The position numbers and the translations under genes are program-made. This document shows, one piece after another, positions 46,161 to 54,145 of a stretch of DNA of 64,000 nucleotides. Each line of letters opens with the position of its first letter. Position 1 is the stretch's first letter. The notes under the pieces are model-generated. The model ran no database searches. It saw nothing but the letters and a program-made list of their open reading frames with translations, and was not told the DNA's origin. Source of the DNA: Methylobacterium sp. FF17 (GTDB lineage Bacteria; Pseudomonadota; Alphaproteobacteria; Rhizobiales; Beijerinckiaceae); assembly GCF_025813715.1 (NCBI RefSeq), contig NZ_CP107532.1, positions 2,046,001 through 2,110,000 on the forward strand, in the 5' to 3' direction.

Positions 46161-46877
46161 ATGAAGAGACGCCGCACACGACTTGAACTCGTCGAGGACC
46201 GCCCGGTCCGGCTGCACAAGACCCGCTTCGACGAGGAGCGCCACTTAAGTCCGATCCAACCCCTCACCGACCGCCAGGCGCAGTACCTCGACGCCCTCGC
46301 CCTTCACAAGCAGGTGATCGTTCTCGGCCCCGCCGGCACCGGCAAGACCTTCATCGCCGGCACCCGCGCCGCCGACCAGCTCCGCCAGCGCCGCATCGGC
46401 AAGGTCATCATCACCCGGCCGAACGTGCCCTCGGGCCGCTCCCTCGGCTTCTTCCCCGGCACCCTCGAGGAAAAGATCGCCCCCTGGGTCGCGCCGCTGA
46501 CCGAGACCATGAAGGAGCGCATGGGCGAGGCCGCGTTCGAGATCGCGGTGAAGACCGGCGACATCGAGGTGGTGCCCTTCGAGGTGATGCGCGGACGCAC
46601 CTTCAAGAACTGTCTCGTGATCCTCGACGAAGCGCAGAACACCACCACGGCCGAGATCAAGATGTTCCTCACCCGCATCGGAGACGATTGCCAGGTGATC
46701 ATCAACGGCGACGTCTCGCAGACGGACCTGCGCGAGACCTCGGGGCTGCGCACCGTGATTCACCTCATCAAGAGCCGCATGATGCCGATCCCCGTGGTGG
46801 AATTTACCCTCGACGACATCGTGCGCTCGGGAATTTGTGCTGAGTGGGTGCGGGCTTTCGAGGAAACGAATCTCTGA
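46161..46877 (+). CDS. PhoH family ATPase
   Basis: A 238-residue PhoH-type P-loop ATPase. Walker A is GPAGTGKTFIAGTRA, Walker B CLVILDEAQNTT, and the sensor-like segment IINGDVSQTDL follows. The length fits the short single-domain PhoH proteins (PhoH2 fused to PIN domains is much longer). Biochemical role is uncertain; relatives are linked to RNA metabolism and phosphate or stress responses. TTTGGAG precedes the ATG by about 11 bases. A hairpin follows the stop, then the small Met/Arg-rich gene on the same strand. Confidence 0.92.
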   Translation: MKRRRTRLELVEDRPVRLHKTRFDEERHLSPIQPLTDRQAQYLDALALHKQVIVLGPAGTGKTFIAGTRAADQLRQRRIGKVIITRPNVPSGRSLGFFPGTLEEKIAPWVAPLTETMKERMGEAAFEIAVKTGDIEVVPFEVMRGRTFKNCLVILDEAQNTTTAEIKMFLTRIGDDCQVIINGDVSQTDLRETSGLRTVIHLIKSRMMPIPVVEFTLDDIVRSGICAEWVRAFEETNL

Positions 46878-46890
46878 GTCGTGGGTTATC

Positions 46891-46919
46891 AGCGGCGGAC
46901 CGGAACGGGGTCCGCCGCT
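46891..46919. terminator. Hairpin after phoH
   Basis: A perfect 11-bp stem (AGCGGCGGACC, 7-base loop, GGTCCGCCGCT) begins 13 bases after the phoH stop. No T-run follows, so it may stabilise the mRNA end or only partly stop transcription into the next small gene. Confidence 0.45.
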
Positions 46920-47008
46920 CACTCCGGTGCGCGACATGGGTTCCCGGCCCCTCGGCCAGGGGACCGGCCGGGGGCCGCGCTCGGAACCAAGAAAACGGGA
47001 GTCTTCAC

Positions 47009-47257
47009 GTGAGGAAACTGACCCTAGCCTTCGCCGTGCTCGCCTCGCTCGGCGGCGCCAGCCTCGCCACCTCCGCCTCGGCCGCGCCCGGCGCGCCGAT
47101 CGGCGTCACCGCCCCCGAGACCGTGACCACCGTTCAGATGACCCGCATGGAGCGCCGGATGGAACGGCGCATGATGCATCGCCGGATGGAGCGCCGCATG
47201 GAACGGCGCCACATGGAGCGCCGGATGATGCACCGTCGCATGATGCGCCGCATGTGA
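47009..47257 (+). CDS. Tiny exported protein with Met/Arg-rich tail
   Basis: An 82-residue protein starting at GTG 47009, with GGGAG at 7 bases. A signal peptide (VRKLTLAFAVLASLGGASLA, cut near SASA-AP) leads to a short neutral stretch. The last 39 residues hold 13 Met, 17 Arg, 5 Glu, 3 His and 1 Thr, in a near period-4 pattern (MERR, MMHRR). The tail is strongly basic and helical and carries possible metal (Met/His) ligands. No family is known to me. It might bind copper or other metals, nucleic acid or anionic polymers in the periplasm; all of this is inference. A clear intrinsic terminator follows. Confidence 0.75.
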   Translation: MRKLTLAFAVLASLGGASLATSASAAPGAPIGVTAPETVTTVQMTRMERRMERRMMHRRMERRMERRHMERRMMHRRMMRRM

Positions 47258-47285
47258 TCGGTCGAACGACCTGATGTCTTCGGAG

Positions 47286-47310
47286 AAGGGTCCCTCGCGG
47301 GGCCCTTTTT
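47286..47310 (+). terminator. Intrinsic terminator of the Met/Arg-rich gene
   Basis: The stem AAGGGTCCC / GGGGCCCTT (9 bp with one G-T pair, loop TCGC) is followed directly by a T-run. This is one of only two textbook rho-independent terminators in the window, 28 bases after the stop codon. Confidence 0.85.
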
Positions 47311-47379
47311 CATGCGCGCCCGGGTCTTTCCGTCTGCGTCCGGTGTAGAGAGGTGGGGATCGCCGCCGGGAACCGATTC

Positions 47380-48009
47380 ATGACCCTGCAGACCTGGTGG
47401 CTGTTCCTCAGCGCCGTCTTCCTGCTCTCGGGCACGCCCGGCCCGAACATGCTCCACATCCTAACCCGCAGCGTCCGCGTCGGTTTTCGGCGCAGCACCG
47501 CCGCCATGGCGGGCTGCCTCAGCGCCGTCATCCTCGTGCTTCTGGCCTCGGCGGCGGGCCTCAGCGCCGCCCTGCTGGCGTCGCCCACCCTGTTCGAGGG
47601 CCTGCGCTATGCCGGCGTCGCCTATCTCCTGTTCCTCGGCCTCCGGGCCTGGCGGGGCGGTGACGCGGCCGGCCCGATCGCGGCGGGTGCCGCTCGCGCG
47701 ACGGACCGGATTTCCCTGCCGCGCCTCTATCGCGACGGGCTCCTCGTCGGCCTGAGCAATCCGAAATTGCTGTTGTTTTCGAGTGCCTTCCTGCCGCAAT
47801 TCGTCGACCCCGCGCATCCGCAGGGCCCGCAATTCGCGATCCTGATCGCGACCTTCGCAGGCGTCGAGCTGTTCTGGTTCGGGGTCTATGCCGCCGGCGG
47901 CCGCCGGCTTGCCGCGTCCCTGACCCGTCCGGCGCTGGCGCGGACCTTCGACCGGATCACCGGAACCATCTTCCTGGGCTTCGGCGCGATGCTGCTCGGC
48001 GCCCGCTGA
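47380..48009 (+). CDS. LysE family exporter
   Basis: A 209-residue membrane protein with about six hydrophobic segments. LLSGTPGPNMLHILTRSVRVG is the family N-terminal marker and LLVGLSNPKLLLFSSAFLPQ the central one. It is a second LysE/RhtB exporter, clearly diverged from the one at 39637. Substrate is unknown. ATG 47380 has GGGA at 9 bases; the GTG at 47353 would add residues before the first helix. It converges on the YkuD lipoprotein with only 6 bases between stops. Confidence 0.87.
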   Translation: MTLQTWWLFLSAVFLLSGTPGPNMLHILTRSVRVGFRRSTAAMAGCLSAVILVLLASAAGLSAALLASPTLFEGLRYAGVAYLLFLGLRAWRGGDAAGPIAAGAARATDRISLPRLYRDGLLVGLSNPKLLLFSSAFLPQFVDPAHPQGPQFAILIATFAGVELFWFGVYAAGGRRLAASLTRPALARTFDRITGTIFLGFGAMLLGAR

Positions 48010-48015
48010 CGCGCC

Positions 48016-49491
48016 TCAGTTCTTCGGGACGGTGGAGCCCGTGGTCTTGGGCGAGGGGATCGCGCTGGCTGCCTTGAGAGCCGGCTTCGCGGCCTTGTCG
48101 TCGGTCGCAGCCTTGGCCTTGGACGAAGCCAGAGCCGCATGCGGCGCGGGCTTCGACGACGCGTGCCGGGGCTCCGCCTTCGCCGCGAGCTTGATCGGCT
48201 CCGCCGCGGCGGCGCTCGGCACGGTCGCGGCATCGGCGGCCGGGGTCGCAGGCGTCCCGTTGCTGAAGAGGTTGCCCAGTACCTTCTTGTAGGCCGCCGA
48301 ATCCCCGTCGGCATCGGCCACCAGCACGCGGGCGGGCTTCGCCGGTTCGGCCACGATCGGCTCGGGCTTCGCGGCTGGTGCGGCGCCCTTCCGGGCGAGA
48401 TTCACGGCCGCAGCCTTCGTGGGAATCGGCGCGGCGGCGGCCATCATCACGGGGCGCCCCTTCGCATCGACCTCGACCTCGCGTTCGGCGGCAAGGCTCT
48501 CGGGTCGGCTGACATCGCCGAGCTTGTGCTGGGCGTAGTCCTTCGGATCCACGGGCAATTCGGCCTCCGGCTTGCCGAGGCTCGCGAAGGTCAGGGTATT
48601 GGCCGGCGTCTGGTTCTTGCGGAACACCGGGTTCTGGCTGCCGTCGTCGTAGACGAGGCGGGTGGCCGGCACGCCCTTGGCGATGAGTTCGGCGACCTCC
48701 TGGTTGTCGCGCTCGCGCTTCTCGGCGACCTGCGGCTCGACCTTCGGCGTGCAGGAGCCGGCCGCCGCGTCGGCGCCGCCGAAGACGTACTTGGTGCCGC
48801 ACACACCGACGCGCGGCTCCTCGCGCAGGGCCTCGAAGTAGTCCGAACCCTCTTTCAGGTTCTTCCAGAACGGCGCGTTCGGGTCGTTGCGGAATTTCGC
48901 GATGTTCGCGGCCGTCATCCGGAACGGGTAGGACTGGAACTGGAAGGCCCGCTGGCCCCCGGCGAAGGAATCGCGGGCGAGCGCGTAGATCTCGCCCATC
49001 GATTCGTCCGTCATGGCGAAGCAGCCCGACGACGAACAGGTGCCGTGCACCATGATGTAGTTGCCGGTACGACCGTTCGCGCGGTCATAGGCGTTCGGGT
49101 AGCCGGTGTCGAAGGAGAGATAGTAGGACGAGTTCGGGTTCATCTGGCCGGGCGTGACCGTGTAGAAGCCCTCCGGCGCCTGCCGGTCGCCCTGCTTAGT
49201 CTTCGGGCCGAGCTGGCCCGACCAGCGGCAGATCGGGAACGTCTTCAGGAGCGCGTACTGCCCGTTGGTGCCGCGCTTCCACACCTCCAGCTCCGCTTCC
49301 TTCTTGAAGGTGCGGATCAGGATGGGGTCATTCTGGGACATGCCCTTCTGCGCCATCAGCGCAAGGGTCTTCTGGGGAACGGGCGCGAGGGCCCGCAGGG
49401 GGATGCCGCCGCCCGTCGAGCCGTCCTGGCAGGCACCCAGCGTGAGTGCGAGCGCAACGATACCAGCAGCCACGAGCGGGCGCATCGCCAT
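48016..49491 (-). CDS. L,D-transpeptidase-type lipoprotein (YkuD domain)
   Basis: A 491-residue protein. The N-terminus MAMRPLVAAGIVALALTLGA, then C, gives a lipobox (TLGAC), so it is a probable lipoprotein. The YkuD domain (about 50-200) contains the catalytic motif YIMVHGTCSSSGCFAMTDE, with His and Cys. This domain cross-links peptidoglycan or attaches proteins to it in other bacteria, although murein-amidase-like members exist. The remainder is a long, probably disordered Ala/Lys/Pro-rich tail (about 330-491) ending KTTGSTVPKN. Two nearby ATGs (49491, 49485) are possible starts. Confidence 0.88.
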   Translation of the reverse strand: MAMRPLVAAGIVALALTLGACQDGSTGGGIPLRALAPVPQKTLALMAQKGMSQNDPILIRTFKKEAELEVWKRGTNGQYALLKTFPICRWSGQLGPKTKQGDRQAPEGFYTVTPGQMNPNSSYYLSFDTGYPNAYDRANGRTGNYIMVHGTCSSSGCFAMTDESMGEIYALARDSFAGGQRAFQFQSYPFRMTAANIAKFRNDPNAPFWKNLKEGSDYFEALREEPRVGVCGTKYVFGGADAAAGSCTPKVEPQVAEKRERDNQEVAELIAKGVPATRLVYDDGSQNPVFRKNQTPANTLTFASLGKPEAELPVDPKDYAQHKLGDVSRPESLAAEREVEVDAKGRPVMMAAAAPIPTKAAAVNLARKGAAPAAKPEPIVAEPAKPARVLVADADGDSAAYKKVLGNLFSNGTPATPAADAATVPSAAAAEPIKLAAKAEPRHASSKPAPHAALASSKAKAATDDKAAKPALKAASAIPSPKTTGSTVPKN

Positions 49492-49843
49492 GGGGAATCC
49501 CGTCTTCAGTCACGCGACCGCAGGACTTCACCCGTCGGTCGTCACCCCCAACCCCTTAGCGTCGTTAAACTTACCCGCTTGTTACCGCAAGGCGAAGGAA
49601 CTCGCGAAGGGGACGGCATGGGGATTGCGCGCATTCGGCAGAGCAGGACGTGATCCTGCCACAATACGTCCGCCGTGCGGTCCGGTGGCGGGGTCGCGGA
49701 ACCGAGCCGATTGATCCGGCTGCGTTTTCGAGCGGGAGCACCGAGGCCTGGGTCTGCCCTACATTGGGCAGGGCTGCCGATCCCCGATAATTTCGGTTCC
49801 GAAGATCGTCTGCGTCAAAACGTCTCTGCCTTCTGGCGTTCGC
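49492..49843. other. Gap between YkuD lipoprotein and accA
   Basis: About 352 bases between two leftward genes. It has a small hairpin (CTGCCC, loop TACATT, GGGCAG, 49754-49771) and AT-richer sequence beside the lipoprotein start, likely its promoter. I see no gene. Confidence 0.45.
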
Positions 49844-50797
49844 TCAGAGCCGCCGACCGATCTCCAGGAACTTGGCCGCACGCCGATCACGGATCTCGTC
49901 CGCGCTCAAGCCATCGAATTCCCCCAGGGCCGCCTGCATCGCCGATCCGGCCGCGGCGATCGCCGCCTCGCGACCGCGATGGGCACCCCCGGTGGATTCC
50001 GGCACGATGGAGTCGATGATGCCCAGGCGCAGCAGGTCCTGCGCGGTGATCTTCATGGCCGTGGCCGCGTCCGAGGCCCGGCCCTGGTCGCGCCATAGGA
50101 TCGAGGCCGCCCCTTCCGGCGAGATCACGCCATAGATCGCGTGCTCCAGCATCAGGACGCGGTTGGCGGTGGCCAGCGCGATGGCACCGCCCGAGCCGCC
50201 CTCGCCGATGACGAGTGCTACGTTGGGGACGCCCAGCGCCAGGCATGCTTCCGTCGAGCGCGCGATGGCCTCGGCCTGTCCGCGCTCCTCCGCCTCGATA
50301 CCCGGGAAGGCGCCCGCCGTGTCGACGAAGGCCAGCACCGGCAGGCCGAACCGATCCGCCATCTCCATCAGGCGCACCGCCTTGCGGTAGCCTTCGGGCT
50401 TGGCCATGCCGAAGTTGTGCCGCAGCCGCGTCTCGGTGGTAGAGCCCTTCTCCTGGCCGAGCACGCAGACCGGGCGGCCGTGGAAGCGCCCGAACCCGCC
50501 CACGATCGCCGCGTCCTCGCCGAAGGCCCGGTCGCCCGCCAGGGGGGTGAATTCCGTGATGAGACCGGCGCAGTAATCGATGAAATGCGGCCGCTGCGGA
50601 TGGCGCGCCACCTGCGTCTTCTGCCACGGGGTGAGGTTGGCATAGATGTCCGAGAGGGCGGCGGCGGCCTTCGCCTCGAGGCGAGTCACCTCCTCGCTGA
50701 TCGACACGGCTCCGTCACGCGCGCCCATGGCGCGCAATTCCTCGACCTTGGCCTCGAGTTCGGCAACGGGCTTCTCGAAATCCAGGTAGGTGCGCAT
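49844..50797 (-). CDS. accA: Acetyl-CoA carboxylase carboxyltransferase subunit alpha
   Basis: A 317-residue protein, the exact usual length. It begins MRTYLDFEKPVAELEAKVEE and contains HPQRPHFIDYCAGLITEF, GRPVCVLGQEKG and FGMAKPEGYRKAVRLMEMA. The oxyanion-hole glycine segments are FVDTAGAFPGIEAEERGQ and GEGGSGGAIALA. It pairs with AccD to transfer carboxyl from biotin to acetyl-CoA, forming malonyl-CoA for fatty acids. The start MRTYLDF is the conserved one; ATG 50806, three codons earlier (MTVM), is also possible. It is not linked to accB, accC or accD here. Confidence 0.97.
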   Translation of the reverse strand: MRTYLDFEKPVAELEAKVEELRAMGARDGAVSISEEVTRLEAKAAAALSDIYANLTPWQKTQVARHPQRPHFIDYCAGLITEFTPLAGDRAFGEDAAIVGGFGRFHGRPVCVLGQEKGSTTETRLRHNFGMAKPEGYRKAVRLMEMADRFGLPVLAFVDTAGAFPGIEAEERGQAEAIARSTEACLALGVPNVALVIGEGGSGGAIALATANRVLMLEHAIYGVISPEGAASILWRDQGRASDAATAMKITAQDLLRLGIIDSIVPESTGGAHRGREAAIAAAGSAMQAALGEFDGLSADEIRDRRAAKFLEIGRRL

Positions 50798-50995
50798 CAC
50801 CGTCATCGAGGGGGTCCATTTCGTGCTCGGTCGCGGCGCCGGGTTGGTCCGGAGGGCGTGCAACCGTTCTGATGCAGATCGTGTCGGGCCTATGGCGCGG
50901 CGGGGGCGGCCGCGCGGGCGCAGGGTGTCGGGAATGGCGGGGCGGGTGTCAACCGAGCGCGGCGATCTTCACCGCGGGTACAGCCCGCATGGCAC

Positions 50996-51925
50996 TCATC
51001 CGACGAGGTCGACCAGTCCGATGAGGACGATGGGCATACTGAGACCCGCCAGAACGGTCTGCACAGCAGTGATCCCGGCCATCAGGGGCGCGTCGCCGCC
51101 GAGTTGGCGAGCCATGATGTAGGAGGAGGAGGCAGTCGGCAGGGCCTGGAACAGGAGGGCCGTCGCGGCGGCGGGACCATGAAGTCCGAAGGCGAGGCAG
51201 GCGATCAGGGTCGCCAGGGGCATCGCCACGAACTTCGCCGCCGATGCGACGAGTACGGGCCGGGCCCAGCGCCGTGCCGCCCCGAATTCCAGCGCGGCAC
51301 CCACGCAGAGCAGCCCCAGCGGCAGCGAGGCCTGCCCCAGCGCCCGCAGGGCCGGCTCGGTCCCGGATGGGAGGCCGATCCCCGAGGCCTTCATGCCGAT
51401 GCCGACGAGGCAGGCCAGCACGAGGGGATTGAGGGCGAGGAGACGCAGGATCCCGAGAAGCGAGGGTCTTCCGAGGGAGCCGAACCGGGCAAACACCAGC
51501 ACACACAGAATGTTCACGGTGGGCACGATCGCCGCATTGGCCACCGCCGCCATGGCGATGCCCTGGGCCCCGAACAGCCCGGCCGCCACGGAGACGCCGA
51601 CGTAGTTGTTGAAGCGGACGCCGCCCTGGAAGACCGAGGTGAAGGCCGCGCCCTCGAAGCCCAGGGCCCGGCGGCACGCGAGGAGCGCGATCGCGACGAC
51701 GAGGGTTGAGGCCACGAGCACGCCTGCCAGGGCCGCGATGGGAACCCCCGTCAGGGGCGCGGTCACCAGGCCATGGACGAACAGCGCGGGAAGCAGGATG
51801 TAGAAGCCCAGCCGCTCCGCCTGTGGCCAGAAGGCCTCCCCGATGAAGCCCGATCGGCGCAGGGCTGCGCCGAGGCCGATGAGGAGGATGATGGGAATCA
51901 GGGCAAGGAGAATGGTGCCGGTCAT
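50996..51925 (-). CDS. AEC family (auxin-efflux-carrier-like) transporter
   Basis: A 309-residue membrane protein with about ten hydrophobic segments in two halves, starting MTGTILLALIPIILLIGLG. Conserved features include FQGGVRFNNYVGVSVAAGLF in the first half and ALLFQALPTASSSYIMARQL in the second. Family members export or import small carboxylates such as malate or malonate and auxin-like compounds. The specific substrate is unknown. It is separated from accA by about 200 bases on the same strand and is divergent from the 3-hydroxybutyrate dehydrogenase. Confidence 0.88.
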   Translation of the reverse strand: MTGTILLALIPIILLIGLGAALRRSGFIGEAFWPQAERLGFYILLPALFVHGLVTAPLTGVPIAALAGVLVASTLVVAIALLACRRALGFEGAAFTSVFQGGVRFNNYVGVSVAAGLFGAQGIAMAAVANAAIVPTVNILCVLVFARFGSLGRPSLLGILRLLALNPLVLACLVGIGMKASGIGLPSGTEPALRALGQASLPLGLLCVGAALEFGAARRWARPVLVASAAKFVAMPLATLIACLAFGLHGPAAATALLFQALPTASSSYIMARQLGGDAPLMAGITAVQTVLAGLSMPIVLIGLVDLVG

Positions 51926-52175
51926 GGATCCGGTCCGGAAGGGGCCCCTCGTCTAGCGGGACGGAGGCGTATCTGTCAGCAGGTCGCCCGCCCGGTCATG
52001 ACAAAGACCGAGTCCGCGTCGCGCGGATGGGCCAGGGCCTCTGGTCTGCGCCGCGATTCTGGGTGTTGTGGTAGGCACGACCGCGCCGTCGCGGCCCGTC
52101 TCCGCGATGGTGACGCGAGCCTGCGATCGCGCGGCGGGCGAACACGAACCTGATGTCACGATCGGAGCCTGTTCC

Positions 52176-52961
52176 ATGACCCTGAAGAGCAAGACCGCCG
52201 CCGTCACCGGCTCCACCAGCGGGATCGGCCTGGCCGTGGCCCGTGCCTATGCCGCCCAAGGTGCCAACGTCGTCCTCAATGGCTTCGGCAAGCCCGAGGA
52301 TATCGAGGCGGCGCGCAGCGGGATCGAATCCGAGTTCGGCGTTCGGGCAGTCTACTCGGGCGCCGACATGACGAAGCCCGCGGAAATCGAGGGCTTCATC
52401 AGGCTCGGCGAGGAGACCTTCGGCTCCGTTGACGTCCTCGTGAACAATGCCGGCATGCAGTTCGTGTCGCCGATCGAGGATTTCCCGCCGGAGAAGTGGG
52501 AACTGATCCTCGCCCTCAACCTGTCCTCGGCTTTCTACACGATGCGGGCGGCGATCCCGGGCATGAAGCAGCGTGGCTGGGGGCGGATCATCAACACGGC
52601 GTCCGCCCACTCGATGGTCGCGTCGCCTTTCAAGTCGGCCTACGTCGCGGCCAAACACGGCCTTGTCGGCCTGTCCAAGGCGGCGGCCCTGGAACTCGCG
52701 ACGTTCGGCATCACGGTCAATTGCATCTCGCCGGGCTATGTCTGGACGCCGCTGGTCGAGAGCCAGATCCCGGATACCATGAAGGCACGCGGGATGACCG
52801 AGGATCAGGTCATCAACGAGGTGCTCCTCAAGGCGCAGCCGACCAAGGAATTCGTCACGATCGACCAGGTCGCGGCGCTCGCGGTGTTCCTGGCCTCCGA
52901 CGCCGCCAGCCAGATCACCGGCGCCAACATGGCGATGGATGGCGGCTGGACCGCGCAATAG
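52176..52961 (+). CDS. D-3-hydroxybutyrate dehydrogenase
   Basis: A 261-residue short-chain dehydrogenase. The cofactor motif is TGSTSGIGLA and the NNAG motif is VLVNNAGMQFVSPIEDFP. The catalytic Ser/Tyr/Lys lie in INTASAHSMVASPFKSAYVA followed by AKHG. The closing FLASDAASQITGANMAMDGG and the FVSPIEDFP segment are typical of NAD-dependent 3-hydroxybutyrate dehydrogenase, which oxidises the monomer from poly-3-hydroxybutyrate to acetoacetate. ATG 52176 has GGAG at 9 bases; the longer upstream frame has no family similarity. It stands alone. Confidence 0.92.
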   Translation: MTLKSKTAAVTGSTSGIGLAVARAYAAQGANVVLNGFGKPEDIEAARSGIESEFGVRAVYSGADMTKPAEIEGFIRLGEETFGSVDVLVNNAGMQFVSPIEDFPPEKWELILALNLSSAFYTMRAAIPGMKQRGWGRIINTASAHSMVASPFKSAYVAAKHGLVGLSKAAALELATFGITVNCISPGYVWTPLVESQIPDTMKARGMTEDQVINEVLLKAQPTKEFVTIDQVAALAVFLASDAASQITGANMAMDGGWTAQ

Positions 52962-52976
52962 CGCGTCTCCGAAGAC

Positions 52977-53004
52977 GCCCCGTCCCGCGTCAGCAGGGCG
53001 GGGC
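52977..53004. terminator. Hairpin after 3-hydroxybutyrate dehydrogenase
   Basis: A 9-bp stem (GCCCCGTCC / GGGCGGGGC, one G-T pair) with a 10-base loop lies between convergent genes. There is no T-run. Confidence 0.4.
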
Positions 53005-53017
53005 TCCGGGTCCGATC

Positions 53018-53362
53018 TCAGCGGCGGCCGTGCAGCAGCAGGGCTAGGCCGTAGCCGACGGCGCCCGCGATCACGAGGGCGATCAGCGGGTTCTCCTCGA
53101 CGCGGCTGCCGACCGCGCGGCTGCCGTCGCGCAGGTAGTGGCCCCCGCGATCATAGGCGTCGCCGGCGTAATCCGAGACGTTGTCAGCGACGTCGCGGAT
53201 CGTGTCCTTGGCCTGCCCGTAGATGTCCTGGGCGCGCCCCTCCGCCTCGCGGTAGCGGCCTTCCACCGAGCTGCGCTGCGAGCCGGCGAGGTCTCCTGCG
53301 GCGCTCTGCACCTTGCCGCCGAACTCTTTGGCGGTGCCGACGACGCGATCCGTATCGACCAT
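53018..53362 (-). CDS. CsbD-like stress protein with C-terminal membrane helix
   Basis: A 114-residue protein. The N-terminal part MVDTDRVVGTAKEFGGKVQS with AAGDLAG and AEGRAQDIYGQAKDTIRD is CsbD-like. Next comes an amphipathic helix (DVSDYAGDAYDRGG region), and the end is a membrane segment (PLIALVIAGAVGYGLALLLH) followed by GRR. This combination resembles CsbD/YqjD (DUF883) tail-anchored, stress-induced proteins, which may bind ribosomes or membranes. AGGAGAG lies 6 bases before ATG 53362. Likely induced in stationary phase or general stress, but I cannot see the promoter. Confidence 0.82.
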   Translation of the reverse strand: MVDTDRVVGTAKEFGGKVQSAAGDLAGSQRSSVEGRYREAEGRAQDIYGQAKDTIRDVADNVSDYAGDAYDRGGHYLRDGSRAVGSRVEENPLIALVIAGAVGYGLALLLHGRR

Positions 53363-53512
53363 GGTTTCTCTCCTGGACCAGATGGTGCGGGCGGTCCCCC
53401 GAAGTGGGTGCCAACCGCATCCGACGATCACTGAACGCCCGACGGCGCCAAGCGCACCACGCGACGCGGAAAAACTTGGTGCGCCGGCAACGGGATCCGG
53501 GCCGGCCGGCCT

Positions 53513-54145
53513 CTAGGAAGCCGTGCGGGCGCGGCCGACGAGGTGGCGTGCCACCTCCGCGCAGGCTTGGCCCAGGGCCGCCTCCGGGCACACGCGCCGG
53601 GGCTTCGAGGGCCCGGTCGGGCGTCGTGTCCGGGGCGGCATCGGGATGTGCAGGAACAGCACCGGGGCTCCCTCGCGCAGGGCCCGGAAGTAGCTCGCAT
53701 TGCACAGGTAATGGCCGGCATCCCGCGAGGCGACCGCCGGAATGCCGGCCCGGCGCAGGATCGCGAGGCTCTGCGGCCCGAGTGCGGTCCGGCGCGTGGC
53801 CGGACCGTCCTGCTCCAGGGTGAGCCGTGCCGAGACCCGGCCCACGGCATCGGGAAACAGCCGGCTGGTGCGGTTTCGACCCTGCGCCTCCACCCGCACG
53901 CGCCGAGCGCGGGCCGCGACCCCGAGCATCAGGATTGCGGCCGGCGCTTCGGCGAGCGCTGGCTCCAGCATCTCCGGAATGGCCGCGTAGGTCGTGCGCA
54001 GGATCAGGACGCGCACCGGTCTTCCATCCACCTTCGGCCCGACCAGGGCGCCGATCCGTCGCGCCAGGCTCGCGCTGGGGTTGCGCGGAACACCCGGGAA
54101 AGGGCCGAACCCGGTGATGAGCAGGCCGCCCCGTGCCCCCGTCAC
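53513..54145 (-). CDS. Pyroglutamyl-peptidase I-like protein (peptidase C15)
   Basis: A 210-residue protein starting GTG 54145 (VTGARGGLLITGFGPFPGVP). The C15 fold marker ITGFGPFPG is present, and the triad aligns: Glu86 in RVRVEAQGRNR, Cys148 in SRDAGHYLCNASYF, His166 in VLFLHIPMP. Classical enzymes remove N-terminal pyroglutamate from peptides. The middle (RNRTSRLFPDAVG for the canonical N-x-x-D-x-R-I-P-D) is diverged, so substrate may differ. The start overlaps the meaB stop in a GTGA arrangement, meaning translation is coupled to the methylmalonyl-CoA mutase chaperone. That pairing is odd functionally. Confidence 0.85.
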   Translation of the reverse strand: MTGARGGLLITGFGPFPGVPRNPSASLARRIGALVGPKVDGRPVRVLILRTTYAAIPEMLEPALAEAPAAILMLGVAARARRVRVEAQGRNRTSRLFPDAVGRVSARLTLEQDGPATRRTALGPQSLAILRRAGIPAVASRDAGHYLCNASYFRALREGAPVLFLHIPMPPRTRRPTGPSKPRRVCPEAALGQACAEVARHLVGRARTAS

